A stretch of DNA of 64,000 bases, taken from contig VZRR01002859.1 in assembly GCA_013398015.1 (NCBI GenBank), positions 1,240,001 through 1,304,000 on the forward strand. Reading direction: 5' to 3'. Position numbers and translations under genes: made by a program. Source of the stretch: Oreocharis arfaki (lineage: Eukaryota; Chordata; Aves; Passeriformes; Paramythiidae). Positions 35,551-46,274 of this stretch are shown here, piece after piece. The notes beneath the pieces were generated by a model. The model ran no database searches and was not told the DNA's origin. It worked only from the letters and a program-made list of their open reading frames with translations. Each line of letters begins with the position of its first letter. The first letter of the stretch is position 1.

Positions 35551-38500
35551 TGAAAGCAATTAAAGAAACTGAAATGTTCTGCTAATAACCAAAATTCTGG
35601 GGAGGCTTTTTTGTACATAATTAATAATTTTGTACTTTTGAAATTAATATAGCAATAATAGTTTATACTGAAGTGATTTTGCATTTGATATGGAATCTTG
35701 TATAATAGTCTTTGTAATATATGGGGGAGGAGGTCCCTATAACTTACAAGATGCTCAAATGAGCATCTCAGCATCTACAGTTCAGCAATGTATACACTGC
35801 AAAGAGTATTTTATTAGAGTTGTGTTAGGCAAGTCCTTATGACACAAAGATATCTTTAATACATTCTCACTATAACAATGCCTATTTTTATTCATAATTT
35901 TGTATTATGATGTTGCTGTTAAGGTCTAAATGTTTAAATTATGTTGTGGTATCTCAACTGTCTTATTTAACAGAATTATCAGATTTGGCTACTTGCTAAA
36001 CTTTGAGTATCTGTTTAAGGGAGCTAAACTTAGAAGATATTCCTTGATTCCTAATGAAGACTTTGAACTGGTTTTAGCAAACAAGTATTTAGATGGTTCT
36101 GTCACTATTGAAAAATGTCTATCTTGCTTTCTGTCTCTGGAAATCTGAAAGTGTAAAGCAGAAAAGCAGAAGTATCCTGACGGAAATAGCCACTTTTTTT
36201 TTTTTCTCCATTTTTTTTGCAGGATGGGTAACAGTAGATCCCATCCATTTAAGGCAATTCAAACCTTGAATTAGGTTTGTTCTTTGAGGAAAATGGATGG
36301 TGCAGGAAATTATGTGATATTTCCATGTAAGTTTATCAAGGAACAGGGCAAATTAAGAGAATATTAAATTCATTCTCTCTTCCTTAATTTTTATTGCCTA
36401 CTCCATATGTGGTCTGGTAGCCCTCTCAGTACTGTAGCTTTTGTGAGGGCTGTTTGACATCCCAAAGTCCCAAAGGAATGTGCCATTTGACGGTAGTGAG
36501 AGGCGTGATGACCCCAACCTGTCCTTGAAGCATAGGAAGTTCATATTTACTTACAGACTGTATGGTCACTTGCAGTTGCTCTCTGAACAACACATGCAGG
36601 CTGGGATATTTTGGACAACTCTGCATGTGTTGCATGGCATGTTCCCCCTACTCCTGCAGTTTTCTGCCTTCTCTTTCCTGGACTAAAATACAGACTTGTG
36701 TATACATAAGTCAGTGTCATCTGATGCAGTAGCAGCTATAAAGTGCTGCTACTCACCATCCCACCACTCTTCTGTTTGAATGAGGGCTTCATCTTCCTTT
36801 AGCAATAGTGACCTCTCCTTCATGTAGGTATCCTGCAGCTGCTTGAAAGAGAATTATGCTGCTTACAGAACGAGAGGTAAGAACTGAGGTCTTAACATTT
36901 CTTTTGAGAACTGTCAGTCTCTTATGCCCTGAAGGCAGTAGGCTGGTACTGTTATTCCAAAAAGCTCTCAGTGATATTATTAGGAGATCACTGCATAAAA
37001 TGACATAGTGGCTGAACTTCTGTTTCCATGTTGTGTATATCAATTAATTCCTTGGGTTGTGTTTGAACCTGTGATACAAACTAAATTTTCTGTTCCTGTA
37101 CATCTAGGAATTGCTACTACTTTGGAAAAAGAGCTCACGTTATACTGGAAATCACCAGGCTTTGCAGCAGTGCCAAAAGTTTTGACGTTGATGGAAAACT
37201 TACTCTGTAACCATAAAACAACCTTGTTTCCAAGCCAGTTTTATGTGCCCAGCCCTGACCAGGTGTGGTGTTCAGATAACCAAGGCTCTTGACGCGGTCT
37301 CAGAGGCAGAGGGGGCATTTAGGCAATATCAGTACGCTTGCTGCCCAGGGCAGTGCTGGTTCTGGTGCTTTCCAGATAGCCCCCAAGACCAGGACATCTG
37401 GCTCATCTGAACTGACCTGCTGCAAGCTTTGTGCTAGCTGTAAGTCTTTTAGTCCCCACTTTTTAGAACAACAAAGCTAAATACAATATTGTTTGTGTTG
37501 TCTCACAAGGCAAGCTGCAGTGCAAGAGATAAATGATCAGTAAACAGAGGAAGGAAAACAAGAAAAGAAAACACTCCATTTAATCACAAAGTAGAAGATT
37601 CCTGTGGTGTATGCTACATTTGTTTTTACCAATGTTGAGATTTATTACCTCCTTAGCCAAAAGATCTAGAAATGAATAATTCAGGAGTTACAAGTGAATT
37701 TTGCATTTTTACAGCAATACAATAAATAAAGACTAGAAATATGTTTAGAAGACAGTTAATTTTTAGGTGGATAAATAGTACCTCATTAATCTTTCATTGC
37801 TATTTCATTCCTACCATTTGAAATTTGACATGTACGCATGTGCATATGATGTATGCATACCTGTATGATTTTTTATGGATTGTATTAAGTGGTTTAGGAG
37901 CAGAGCTAACTATTACTTGGTGTCGGCAGACAGCTTGGCAAGGTTTTTTAAGGGAAGGAATTCATGGTTTTATTGTATTGAATACATAAATGATGAGTTC
38001 TTGAACTTTGATGAGATCTGTTTAGGTTTTTTTCTTGCCGCTTTTGAGCAGAGCATTTTTTTTCTGCATTCATCTTTATTCTCTCTGATCTAGAGGCCCA
38101 CCATCTTGCTGTTAGAATAAAGGAAAGGGTTTCCATTATTTTCAGTCTCTAATGTCTAATTAACTGTGTTATAAAAGGCCAATTGAGAAAATGTCACTCG
38201 TAAGGCAGTCAGTTAAATTTAATCACTTTCAGTGTGTAGGCATTGCCAGATGTAGTGCAATAAACTCCAGGGAGTGCTGCTGTTCTTTAATTTAGCAAGA
38301 TTTACTTTCTTAAACCTTTCAGATGTAAACACAAAACGCTGTTTCAGATTCAGGCCTCCATGTTATCTTCTGCAATTTAGTATCTGTGGACAGAGTGAAT
38401 TCTGTTTTATGTAAGAACACGGTTAGCTGGAGACATTTGAAGAGTGACAAAAAGCAGAAGAGAAGTTGCCATATTCAAAACATTAACTGTAGCTAATTAA

Positions 38501-38900
38501 CTGTAGCGCCACTCCCATGAACACAGGTGTTTATCCCAGGGTTAGGTTCATACTGAGTGTTAAAAGCAACTTCACTGGTTAAATTCGAAAATTGGGAAGA
38601 TGCCGCGTGAAATCACAAATACTGCCTGTACATCACTATGGTGTTAGCCAACGTTCCTTTATGTCTTAAGCAGCCTTTGTGTATTATATGAACAATGTAC
38701 ATTTTTTAATTATTTAAAAAAAAAAAAACCAAAAAACAAAAACCCTAGCTGGACTGCACGACACAGGGCGGGGGGGGGGGGAGGGGAAACGAGTTCTTGC
38801 AGCGCTCAACTCTTCACTGCATCGAAGAAAGAAGACGTCTTTGCTCCAGGTTTGGCCAGGGGTGGAGAGAAGACTTACAGCCTATTTCTCGAGCACCTCC
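35551..38900. other. Intergenic region FAM135A to SDHAF4
   Basis: 3.4 kb with no recognised gene. Short open frames at 35930-36148 and 37008-37292 have no family match I know and no supporting signals. Near the downstream end an A-rich tract (about 38711-38745) precedes a G run (about 38770-38785) just before the CpG-rich promoter. Confidence 0.7.
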
Positions 38901-39100
38901 ATGAGCCTGTAGCTGCCTTCATCGGGACCATGGCTCCCCAGGCGCCGCTGGCTTCTGTTTACCGGGGCACGGGAGGGTTGTGAGGCCGCTGAAGCAACCC
39001 TGACCGAGGCCGCGTTCGCCGCCCGCCCCCAGCTGGAGCCACCGCCGCCTTGGGCGCCTGCGCGGCGGCGCTGCGCTCCCCGTACGGCTCCGTCCTGGCC

Positions 39101-39140
39101 ATGGCTCTGCGGCTGCTGCGCGGCGCGCCCAGGGCAGCGA
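39101..39140 (+). CDS. SDHAF4: SDHAF4 coding exon 1
   Basis: It encodes MALRLLRGAPRAA plus one base of Lys14, then donor GTAAGA. It lies in the CpG island. The Arg/Leu/Ala composition is typical of the start of a mitochondrial targeting peptide. Sequence conservation is low here in the family, so the assignment rests on position, start context and phase. Confidence 0.85.
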
Positions 39141-42100
39141 GTAAGAGGCGGGNNNNNNNNNNNNNNNNNNNNNNNNNNNNNNNNNNNNNNNNNNNNNNNN
39201 NNNNNNNNNNNNNNNNNNNNNNNNNNNNNNNNNNNNNNNNNNNNNNNNNCTCCCCTGCCCTGCCTCCCCCAGGGAGTGACGGGCGAGAGGCCGGGCGGGC
39301 GGAGGCCGGGGCTGCCGGCGCGGGGGGGGCTGGACAGCACCCAAGATGGCGGCGGGGGGGGGGGCGGGCGCGCCCCGCCTCCTCAGCCCGCGGGGTCCGG
39401 GGGCTTTCGCAGCTTTCCCCACACCCTTCGTTTCCCTACGGTCTCCCTGCTCTTCCTCCCTTCCCTTCCTCCACCCGCTACCCCGGTGTTAATATTCTCC
39501 CCTGTATTGCAAACCTACTGCCATCGGGCAAATCTGTTATTACGGAGGTTTTCTTGCCCTGCTGTTGCTGCATACTTCTTAGTGCCAGTAAAATGTTAAA
39601 CAATGGTTAGACGTTTGGAGAATAGCTGGAGGAAACGTGCTGTGGTCCTGGAAGTTACTGGTCCGTGCCCTTCACCTGAGGAAATTCAGGTGATTTGTTT
39701 ATAGAGAAGTAAGGCAGACTGGATAATAGAGCCAGTCCCACAGGCCACAGCTAGGGCCATTCATCGGGTGCTTCCCTCTCCGTCAAAAGCTGAGGTTCTG
39801 TGATGCTGTTGATACAGTACTCGTAACACAAAGCAGTACGCTGTATGGTAATGGAAGATCTGTTAAAAAATTGTTAGATGTTTATGCTCTATTTGGCTGT
39901 CAGGTTCATGGCAGGATGTGGCTGATGCTCTAATGTATGCCCAGCTCCCACTGCATGCATGGCTTTGTTCCAATAAATCACAGTCTGTGGGCCACTTCAA
40001 AAGACGAGATATTGCAGTGCAGCAACTTTAAAGACTTGGGATTTTCAACTTCAAGTTCAGTTATGTAATTAATAAAAGGGAGGTCTTTGTGACAGCGTGT
40101 AAAATAGGAGAGAATCAAAGATCAGTTTGTAGAATGTGGTTTACTGATGAGGTTGATAGTTCATACCATCTTTTTCAGAGATGTTTAATGTTGAACCTTT
40201 GTCACCTCTCTGTCAAGAAAAGCATATTTTGGTCAAGAATATCAAGTAAAACCATCAAGGAAAATGGATTTTGCCTCTTCTCTGGTGACCAAAATAATCA
40301 GTTTCGTAGCAGTACCTTAATCTGATTTTTGTTTGAATTGGACTAGAATACCAGCTATAATTTAATTTTCTAGCTAGCTTTTCTTTTAGCTTACTGAAGA
40401 GTGACAAGAAGCTTGACAGGAGTAGAAAGACCCAATGTTTGCAATAGATTAGATCCTTTACTGTTGATGGTTTATTATGTCATGCTTAAAGAAAAAAAAA
40501 AAAGTTACTCGTTTGGGGCATTGGCAGCAGATGGCAGACATAATACAGTTGATGTGGCTGTAGGGTTTGATATTAACGATGTGGTATTTTAAAATGGATG
40601 AATGTGCTGGGAGTACAGGTGAGTTGTTAGTTGGCATGTATTTAGGCAAGTTAAGTTGACAGTGCTTGAGAAGGCTTCCTGATTCAGTCTCCTGAGGAAC
40701 GTAGAATAATAGTTCTTTCAGGTACTTTGCACCCAGCTGGTACAGGGAGGATTTCTGTTGGAATCTTGCTTCTTAAGAAATGTCAGAGCTGCTTTAGGCA
40801 TGTGTCCGTAGCCAAAATATTTTTAGTGGATAGTTTATTCTCACCGTGGGCATTTGGCTTTTTAACCAAAGTGTTAGTAGGACTTTAAAGGAAAAAAGTT
40901 AATGCTTTTAATTAAAGCATTTGCATGCAGTTACATAATTGAACTTAAACATGCTTAAGGTTTTTCCGGCTTTTGACTACCAGCTGAATTATTTTACCAT
41001 CCTAAGGGAAACCCAGCGATCCTCTGCTGACATTCTGGGAAACCTGTTACTAAGGGAACAATGTTTTATTTTTTTAAACTTTCTTTTGGGAAAGCAGAAG
41101 CTTTTTCTGGCTAAAAAGCTGCTGAAAATGAGCCAAGACCTGGAAATTAGCAGGTTTCTTGGAGGAGGTTAGGATTTCTCCTGGAAAACAGAATGTACTG
41201 GTCTATGCTAGCATAATTACTGTTTAAGAGTCTAAAATACAAGAAAGTAACAGCAAAGATAAGTTCAAGCAGTTTAAAATACACTGTTTATGTGAACTGA
41301 GTTATACAACTAACACATTTTTGCCTACATATGTTTCTAGGGCCAAAAATAACTATCTGTGCTGATTTCTTAGGTGTTCATGAGTTGAATGTTAAATAAC
41401 TTTTAGAGTTTGTTTTCCTGTCCTCCACTCCCTTGTTCCTGAAGTAGGTTTTTTTCAGAGGGGCTCTGGACAGTCACAGCATTACTGTGTTAAGCTCCCA
41501 CATTTACGCTTCCCGTGTCCATTTGCTTGATAGAGTCATCACTTCTTTGCCACTTGCGAAGCAGCTCCAGCTCTAAGCCAGGAGGAAGATCTGAACCTGC
41601 TAAGCAGTCACTTAAAAAACCAAAGTTACCAGTAGGTCGGTTTGATGAACCAGAAGAGTCCAGTATAGAGAAGGAACCCCTGGAAAGTAAGTAATGTTTT
41701 ACAAAATTGGAAGCTGTGTTTTAAAGGCAAGACTGTGAGATGCTGTGCTGATGTCAGTTTAAGAAGATGACAGGCATTCAGCACTCTTTAGAATAATTTT
41801 CTAAGCTTACTGGTTCTGAAAATAAAACAGAGTGGTTGGGCAATGGGCACAAGTTGCAGCGAATGGTGCACCGGGGAACAAGTCTTCAGAACAACTGGTT
41901 GTACATTGTAACAAGTCACCCAGAGAACCTGGGATTCCTCTGCTCTTGAAGACAGGCAAATTTGCTTGGCTGTCCTAACTTAGTGCCAGCCCTGCCTTGA
42001 GCAGGGCTGGAGCCAAGTGCTTGCCAAAGTTGCCTTCCACCACCACAAACCATTGCATGATTCGGAGAAATGTAGCTGGTATTGGTCTGTAATAGTACAG

Positions 42101-45100
42101 CTGTAAATGGTGCCAGTAAACTTACCAGGGCACCAGCTACTTTGTATTATTCAAAAGGCCTGTTTTAATTTTTAGTCCACAAAATATTTCTGACTCATGC
42201 TGCATTTCGTGGCCAGCATTCCTTAATCTTGCAGGTAGTGTTTTGAAAAGAAGCAACTGATACTGAATTTACTGAGCAGCTCTGTGGGGCCTGGGCAGAT
42301 CTAATGAACTGGTATTGGTGTTGTGTTCTGGTGACCTCAGTGGGGCTGCATGTGGAGAACCTGACAAGACTGAGGCGCAGATACATCACTGCTGAACTAA
42401 ATAGGAACATACTTTTTTTGTCAGGTGGGAGAAGGACAGAATCTCTTTCTTTCTTTCTTCTTTTTAATTAGCCATCTTCACTTAACTAAAAGCGATGGTC
42501 ATGCTTTGTATAACTCTCTGTAGCGTGATGTTCTGCTACAGTTCATCAGTAGCAATAACTTGTGTTTATCAATTTTGAGGGCTCTAGGACAAGCTTTTTA
42601 GCGTATCAATAGATTACTATAAATATCCAGATGACAAAATGACTGAAAAATCATAGAATCATAGAATGGTTTGAGTTGGGAAGGCCCTTAAAGATCATCA
42701 AGTTCCAACGCTCCTGCTATGATCAGGGCACCTTCCCCTAGACCAGGCTGCTCAAAGCAGTCCAGCCTGGCCTTGAACATTTCCAGGGATGGGGCATCCA
42801 CAGCCTCTCTGAACAACCTGTTCCACTGCCTCCCCACTCTCACTGTAAAGAATTTCTTCCTAATAGCTAATCTAAACCTACCCTCTTTTATTTTAAAGCC
42901 ATTCCCCCTTGTCCTGTCACTACATGCCCTTGTTAGAAATCCCTCTCCAGCTTGTTTAAAGGCCCTCTTCAGGTACTAGAAGGCTGCTAAAAGGTCTTCC
43001 CAGAGCCTTCTGTTCTCCAGGCTAAAGAACCCCAAGTCTCTCAGTCTGTCTTAATAGGAGAGGTGCTCTAGTCCTGTGATTGTCTTAGTGGCCTTCTCTG
43101 GACTTGTTCCAACAGGTTCACCTCTTTTTTGTGTTGGGGGCTCCACAACTGAACACAGTACTCTGGGTGGGGTTTGGGTTTTTAATTTTTTGGTTTTTTT
43201 TAAACAAGTGGTTTTGGTACAAGAACTTACAAAGAGGCAATGCAAAGTGTAACTTTAAACTATTTGCAGCAAATTAAACACAAGTTTCTTCTGCCTGACA
43301 TCTTCATGAGTTAAACATTAACAGGTTGATGAAATATTTTCTTCTCATTCTTCCATATACAGAATATATTCTGCCTTATCCTGTAAACAGGAAGCCAGGT
43401 CTGAAAGCACTAATATCCTGAGGAAAAGAAATACAGACTGATCTATAGTCTCCAAAAGGAAGGCGGCAGAGTGCCCACTGGAAGCAGAATTTCCTTCCTC
43501 TGTAGACAGTACTTCATGAAATCCTTCAAGCACGTTAATATGCCCTTCTGAACAGAGCTGGTAATTGCTTCAATTCTTGGGATGTAGTCTTCTTGGATAA
43601 ACCTGGTTAAAGTCATTTTCCAGAAGTGGATGTGGTACTGCTTCACAAGAGCGTTGCCTCCAGAAAATTAAACCTCACCTCCAGAAAATTAAAAAACAGC
43701 GTAGCTGTCAGAGGTTTCATGTTCAACATCCAAGCAAGCCAGCACCATGCATAGTTCAGTCCATGAGGATGTGCCCCTTATTTATTTCCGTAAGGCTACC
43801 AGAGTTGAATGATAGAAGTGTAAAGATAAATCATTCCTGACATTCTTTTAAGAAACTGATCTTGTTCTTCCACCTTAGAATACTTAATTTCATATCCAAA
43901 ATCCTCAGATACTCTTCCACAGAAGTCCCCTCTTTTCATACAGGATAAAACAGCACTTTTTGTGCAGCAGAGCTAAAAAAAGGTCTCCGACTCCAGAGTG
44001 TATTACCCTGAGGCCACTAAAGCCATTGGGAAAGCTGCATCATGGTGAAAAGCTACTTCTGCTTCTCCTTCTTTCACAGATTTCTTGGCAAGTTTGTCAT
44101 TATATTATTGTATTACAGTATCATCATTCTTGTATTATAGAATCATCTCCACGCAATTTCAGATTGTGGCTCACTTGAGAACTAAAAGTTGGAGTTACTG
44201 TGTAAGCAGCTGTTTAATTGTCATCTTTTTATTCCCAGGAAAATCAGTGCCATCACTGCTTCATTTAAAACATGCATAATCAATATCTTTTGTTATTTGC
44301 TTAGGTATTCCAGGTTTGGAGCAAGACTAGAGGTCTCTTTAGTTGCACCTCTATTTTTTACATGTAACACCAGCAATAGTTTGCAAACTGCCTGTTGTAT
44401 TATTAGGAAAAAACTAAGGGTTGAAGCTGGATGCTGGAATTCCCACTGCTCTGTAGCTGTCATGGAGGAATCTTTTTAGCATCTGCATCCACTGTCAGCA
44501 CATCAGTAGCGCTTTGATATTGGGATGATGACATGTACAAAGTAATATTAAGTGCATTTGCACTCCTTGTACTGCCAGAGGTGCTCAAATACTGACGTTT
44601 CTTTTCCTGGTCTGCATCAGTTACAAAACAGGCATCTTGGTATGTCATCCTGTATAGCCTGTAGCTGCGTGAGTTTTCTTCAGCACTTTTCTTTTTGTCA
44701 GCTGTCCAGAATTTCTGTTGTTGTCTTCTCATTTTCAACCCTGCGCCTTATTACTTGTGTTGCACACCAGGGCTGAGTTAGGGATACGACTGAGGGAGTC
44801 CCAAGTTAGCTGTATATATGGGAAGCTCTGGAGAATCAGTGTTGCAAGGGGCACATGGGATACTGTGAGTTTCTGGGAGCCCCACAGTCTAGTGCAGGAT
44901 GAGAGACAGCCTGGGATGGTGCTGTGCCCACAAGTACTTTGTGGCTTGATGGCCTGAGTTAACTGTTCTTAGGAGATGGCCCTGAGTAAAGGTGCACTGA
45001 GTAGTGTAAGAATGTTGGCTGAGGTGCAGAAAGCTCTGTGGTGTTTAAGAAAGTAGCATGAGCTGCAGGGTGCTTCTCTTTTATAGCAGGGTAGGGAGTT

Positions 45101-46222
45101 GGATTAAAGGCTGGACATGATCTGGCGGTATGTGATTGCAGCCCAGAAAATCAGCCAAATCTTGGACTGCATCAAAAGCAGCATGGCCAGCAGGGCAAGG
45201 GAGGTGATTCTCCCCCTCTACTCAGCCCTCATGAGACCCTGCCTGGAGTGCTGCATCCAGCTGTGGCTTCTCAGCACAAGAAAGGCATGGACCTGTTTGG
45301 ATGGGGCCAGAGGAGGGACACAAAGGTGATCATAGGGCTAGAGCATTTCTTCTACCGAGACAGGCTGAGACAGCTGGGGTTGTTCAGTCTGAAGAAGAGA
45401 AGGCTTTGAGAAGATCTAACTGCAGCCTTCTGATGCCTAAAGAGGGTTCAGTACCTTAAGGGGGTTTCTAAAATGGAGGGAGGGAGTTTTCGTATAAGCA
45501 GTGAGACAGGACAAGAGGCAATGGTTCTAAACTGAAAGAAGGCAGGTTTGGATTAGATGTTAGGAAGAAATTCTTCACTGTGAGGGTGGTGAAGCACTGG
45601 AACAGGCTGCCTGCCCAGTGAAGCCGTGGATGTCCCATTCCTAGAAGTTTTCAAGGTTAGGTTGGATGGGTTAACCATCCAACCTGGATGTTTTAAATAC
45701 AAGACTAATAGAGTCTTGACTAAAATTCATGCTAAAACAGCGTGCTTAAAATTAGAGACCTGAACAAACAGCAAATGACCTGGGGTTTTAGATTTGTGAA
45801 CCTAAGTACAGCATACCTGAATGGTGCAAGTTCTAACGTGAGAAACTCTGGTGCTTTAATGCCTCTGGACATTCAGTTGCCTCTTTATTTGCAGAACTGA
45901 ATATGATGATACATATTGCTGATTGTAGTTAAAAAACCTGAAATTATTTTTGTAGGACTCTGGGAAATGTTTAACTCAAGGTTTCCTTTAAAAACAAAAA
46001 ATAATTGATTTTGTATTTGAAAATGAAACTAAAAGGGAAACATCATAAATTATTATATGTTTGTATTTGTCAACATTACAGAAATTTTAATGAACTTTCC
46101 CTGTTATTTTAGAATTCCCTGATGGAATCAATCCTACTACAAAAGAGAGGGGTGGACCTAGAGGCCCTGAACCTACACGATTTGGAGACTGGGAGAGAAA
46201 AGGACGTTGTATAGATTTCTAA
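39101..46222 (+). CDS. SDHAF4: SDHAF4, succinate dehydrogenase assembly factor 4
   Basis: Exons 39101-39140, 41534-41686 and 46113-46222 join to 303 nt, encoding 100 residues plus TAA (human: 108). The first 33 residues are Arg- and Ser-rich without acidic residues, fitting a mitochondrial presequence. The C-terminal DUF1674 core is nearly invariant: KQSLKKPKLPVGRFDEPEE, then GGPRGPEPTRFGDWERKGRC followed by IDF. SDHAF4 (Sdh8 in yeast) acts in the mitochondrial matrix. It binds flavinated SDHA, limits oxidant production by the free subunit and helps it join SDHB during complex II assembly. The start chosen is the first ATG in this frame after an in-frame stop, in a good context (GGCCATGG). 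The gene lies 3.5 kb after FAM135A in tandem, as in human. Confidence 0.95.
39141..41533 (+). other. SDHAF4 intron 1
   Basis: 2.4 kb. The first 270 bp are the rest of the CpG island, including the gap; the rest is AT-rich with no recognised repeat or exon. Confidence 0.85.
39153..39249. other. Assembly gap (97 N)
   Basis: A run of N starts 12 bp after the exon 1 donor, inside intron 1 in GC-rich sequence. Open frames translated through it are not real evidence. Confidence 1.
41534..41686 (+). CDS. SDHAF4: SDHAF4 coding exon 2
   Basis: The acceptor chosen is GCTTGATAG, since only this site keeps frame with exon 1; the AG two bases later would shift it. The donor is GTAAGT. It encodes residues 14-64 plus one base: SSLLCHLRSSSSSKPGGRSE, then the conserved KQSLKKPKLPVGRFDEPEE. 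Confidence 0.93.
42651..43168 (-). repeat. CR1 LINE fragment, 5'-truncated, complete 3' end
   Basis: The plus strand begins with two copies of the CR1 3' terminal repeat (AATCATAGAATCATAGAATG). It then runs through AAGATCATCAAGTTCCAACG, CCAGGGATGGGGCATCCACA, TAAAGAATTTCTTCCTAATA, CCTTGTCCTGTCACTACATG and CACAACTGAACACAGTACTC. It is the best preserved CR1 in the window. Its truncated 5' end, at about 43168, directly meets the A-rich tail of the GLE1 retrocopy, which has the same orientation. Confidence 0.95.
43172..44740 (-). pseudogene. GLE1: GLE1 processed pseudogene (3' part of the mRNA)
   Basis: Minus-strand translation gives, in order, stretches matching the C-terminal half of GLE1, the nuclear-pore mRNA-export factor: HHDAAFPMALVASG, VGDLFLALLHKKC, QFLKRMSGMIYLYTSIIQL, HPHGLN, LNMKPLTATLFFNFLE, EDYIPRIEAITSS and the end SFWRL with TAG at 43445-43443. 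The parent gene is multi-exonic; here about 700 bp align without an intron. Disabling changes include stops at 43936-43938, 43796-43798 and 43778-43780, frameshifts near 43895 and 43647, and a 21-bp period duplication at 43657-43693. About 240 bp of 3' UTR-like sequence and an A-rich tail (43172-43203) follow. Weaker matches (AKKI, TIAG) extend it to about 44500. The boundary at 44740 is a guess, based on where the open frame begins. Confidence 0.85.
43657..43693. repeat. Short direct duplication inside the GLE1 copy
   Basis: CCTCCAGAAAATTAAA occurs at 43657-43672 and 43678-43693. The 21-bp period equals seven codons, duplicating the segment coding NFLE in the pseudogene. Confidence 0.95.
45125..45680 (+). 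repeat. CR1 LINE fragment, plus strand, 3' end missing
   Basis: It runs through recognisable CR1 sequence: GCAGCATGGCCAGCAGGGCA, GGAGTGCTGCATCCAGCTGT, GGGCTAGAGCATTTCTTCTA, GAAGAAATTCTTCACTGTGA and CACTGGAACAGGCTGCCTGC. It stops near 45680 without the usual 3' terminal repeats and ends in a perfect hairpin. Frames at 45117-45329 are shadows of the repeat. Confidence 0.93.
45659..45685. repeat. Perfect hairpin at the broken CR1 end
   Basis: AGGTTGGATGG (45659-45669), a five-base loop, and its exact reverse complement CCATCCAACCT (45675-45685). The left arm is CR1 sequence; the right arm replaces the expected CR1 continuation. Confidence 0.95.
46113..46222 (+). CDS. SDHAF4: SDHAF4 coding exon 3
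   Basis: The acceptor is CTGTTATTTTAG. It encodes FPDGINPTTKERGGPRGPEP, then TRFGDWERKGRCIDF, with TAA at 46220-46222. This is the signature C-terminal block of DUF1674/SDHAF4 proteins and the strongest identifier of the gene. Confidence 0.97.
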
Positions 46223-46243
46223 TATTTAAATGTCTGTGTTGCT

Positions 46244-46249
46244 AATAAA
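46244..46249 (+). terminator. SDHAF4 poly(A) signal
   Basis: AATAAA only 22 bp after the stop codon, which implies a 3' UTR of about 40-50 bp, followed by T/G-rich sequence. Confidence 0.75.
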
Positions 46250-46274
46250 ATATTTCTGGTTGCTGAAAAATATA

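Larger units (their letters stand above)
38930..39420 (+). promoter_or_regulatory. CpG-island promoter of SDHAF4
   Basis: A sharp change to GC- and CpG-rich sequence surrounds the first coding exon of SDHAF4. It contains an NRF1-like GCGCCTGCGCGG (39054-39065), a strong YY1-type CCAAGATGGCGGC (39341-39353) and an 11-G run (39354-39364). A 97-base assembly gap interrupts it. No TATA box is seen; such an island is the usual promoter of housekeeping mitochondrial genes. An upstream ATG in good context (38930) opens only a 17-codon frame, which would be a uORF if transcription starts that far up. Confidence 0.75.
41687..46112 (+). other. SDHAF4 intron 2
   Basis: This 4.4-kb intron is loaded with retroposed sequence: a minus-strand CR1 (42651-43168), the GLE1 retrocopy (43204 to about 44740) and a plus-strand CR1 (about 45125-45680). 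Confidence 0.9.

Noticed and set aside
35930..36148. 72-codon frame just after the FAM135A 3' UTR
   Set aside because: No family similarity known to me, and FAM135A already has its conserved C-terminus upstream.
38882..39610. Long frames across the SDHAF4 promoter on both strands
   Set aside because: They run through the N gap and through GC-rich sequence that lacks stops by composition; only the short SDHAF4 exon 1 is supported.
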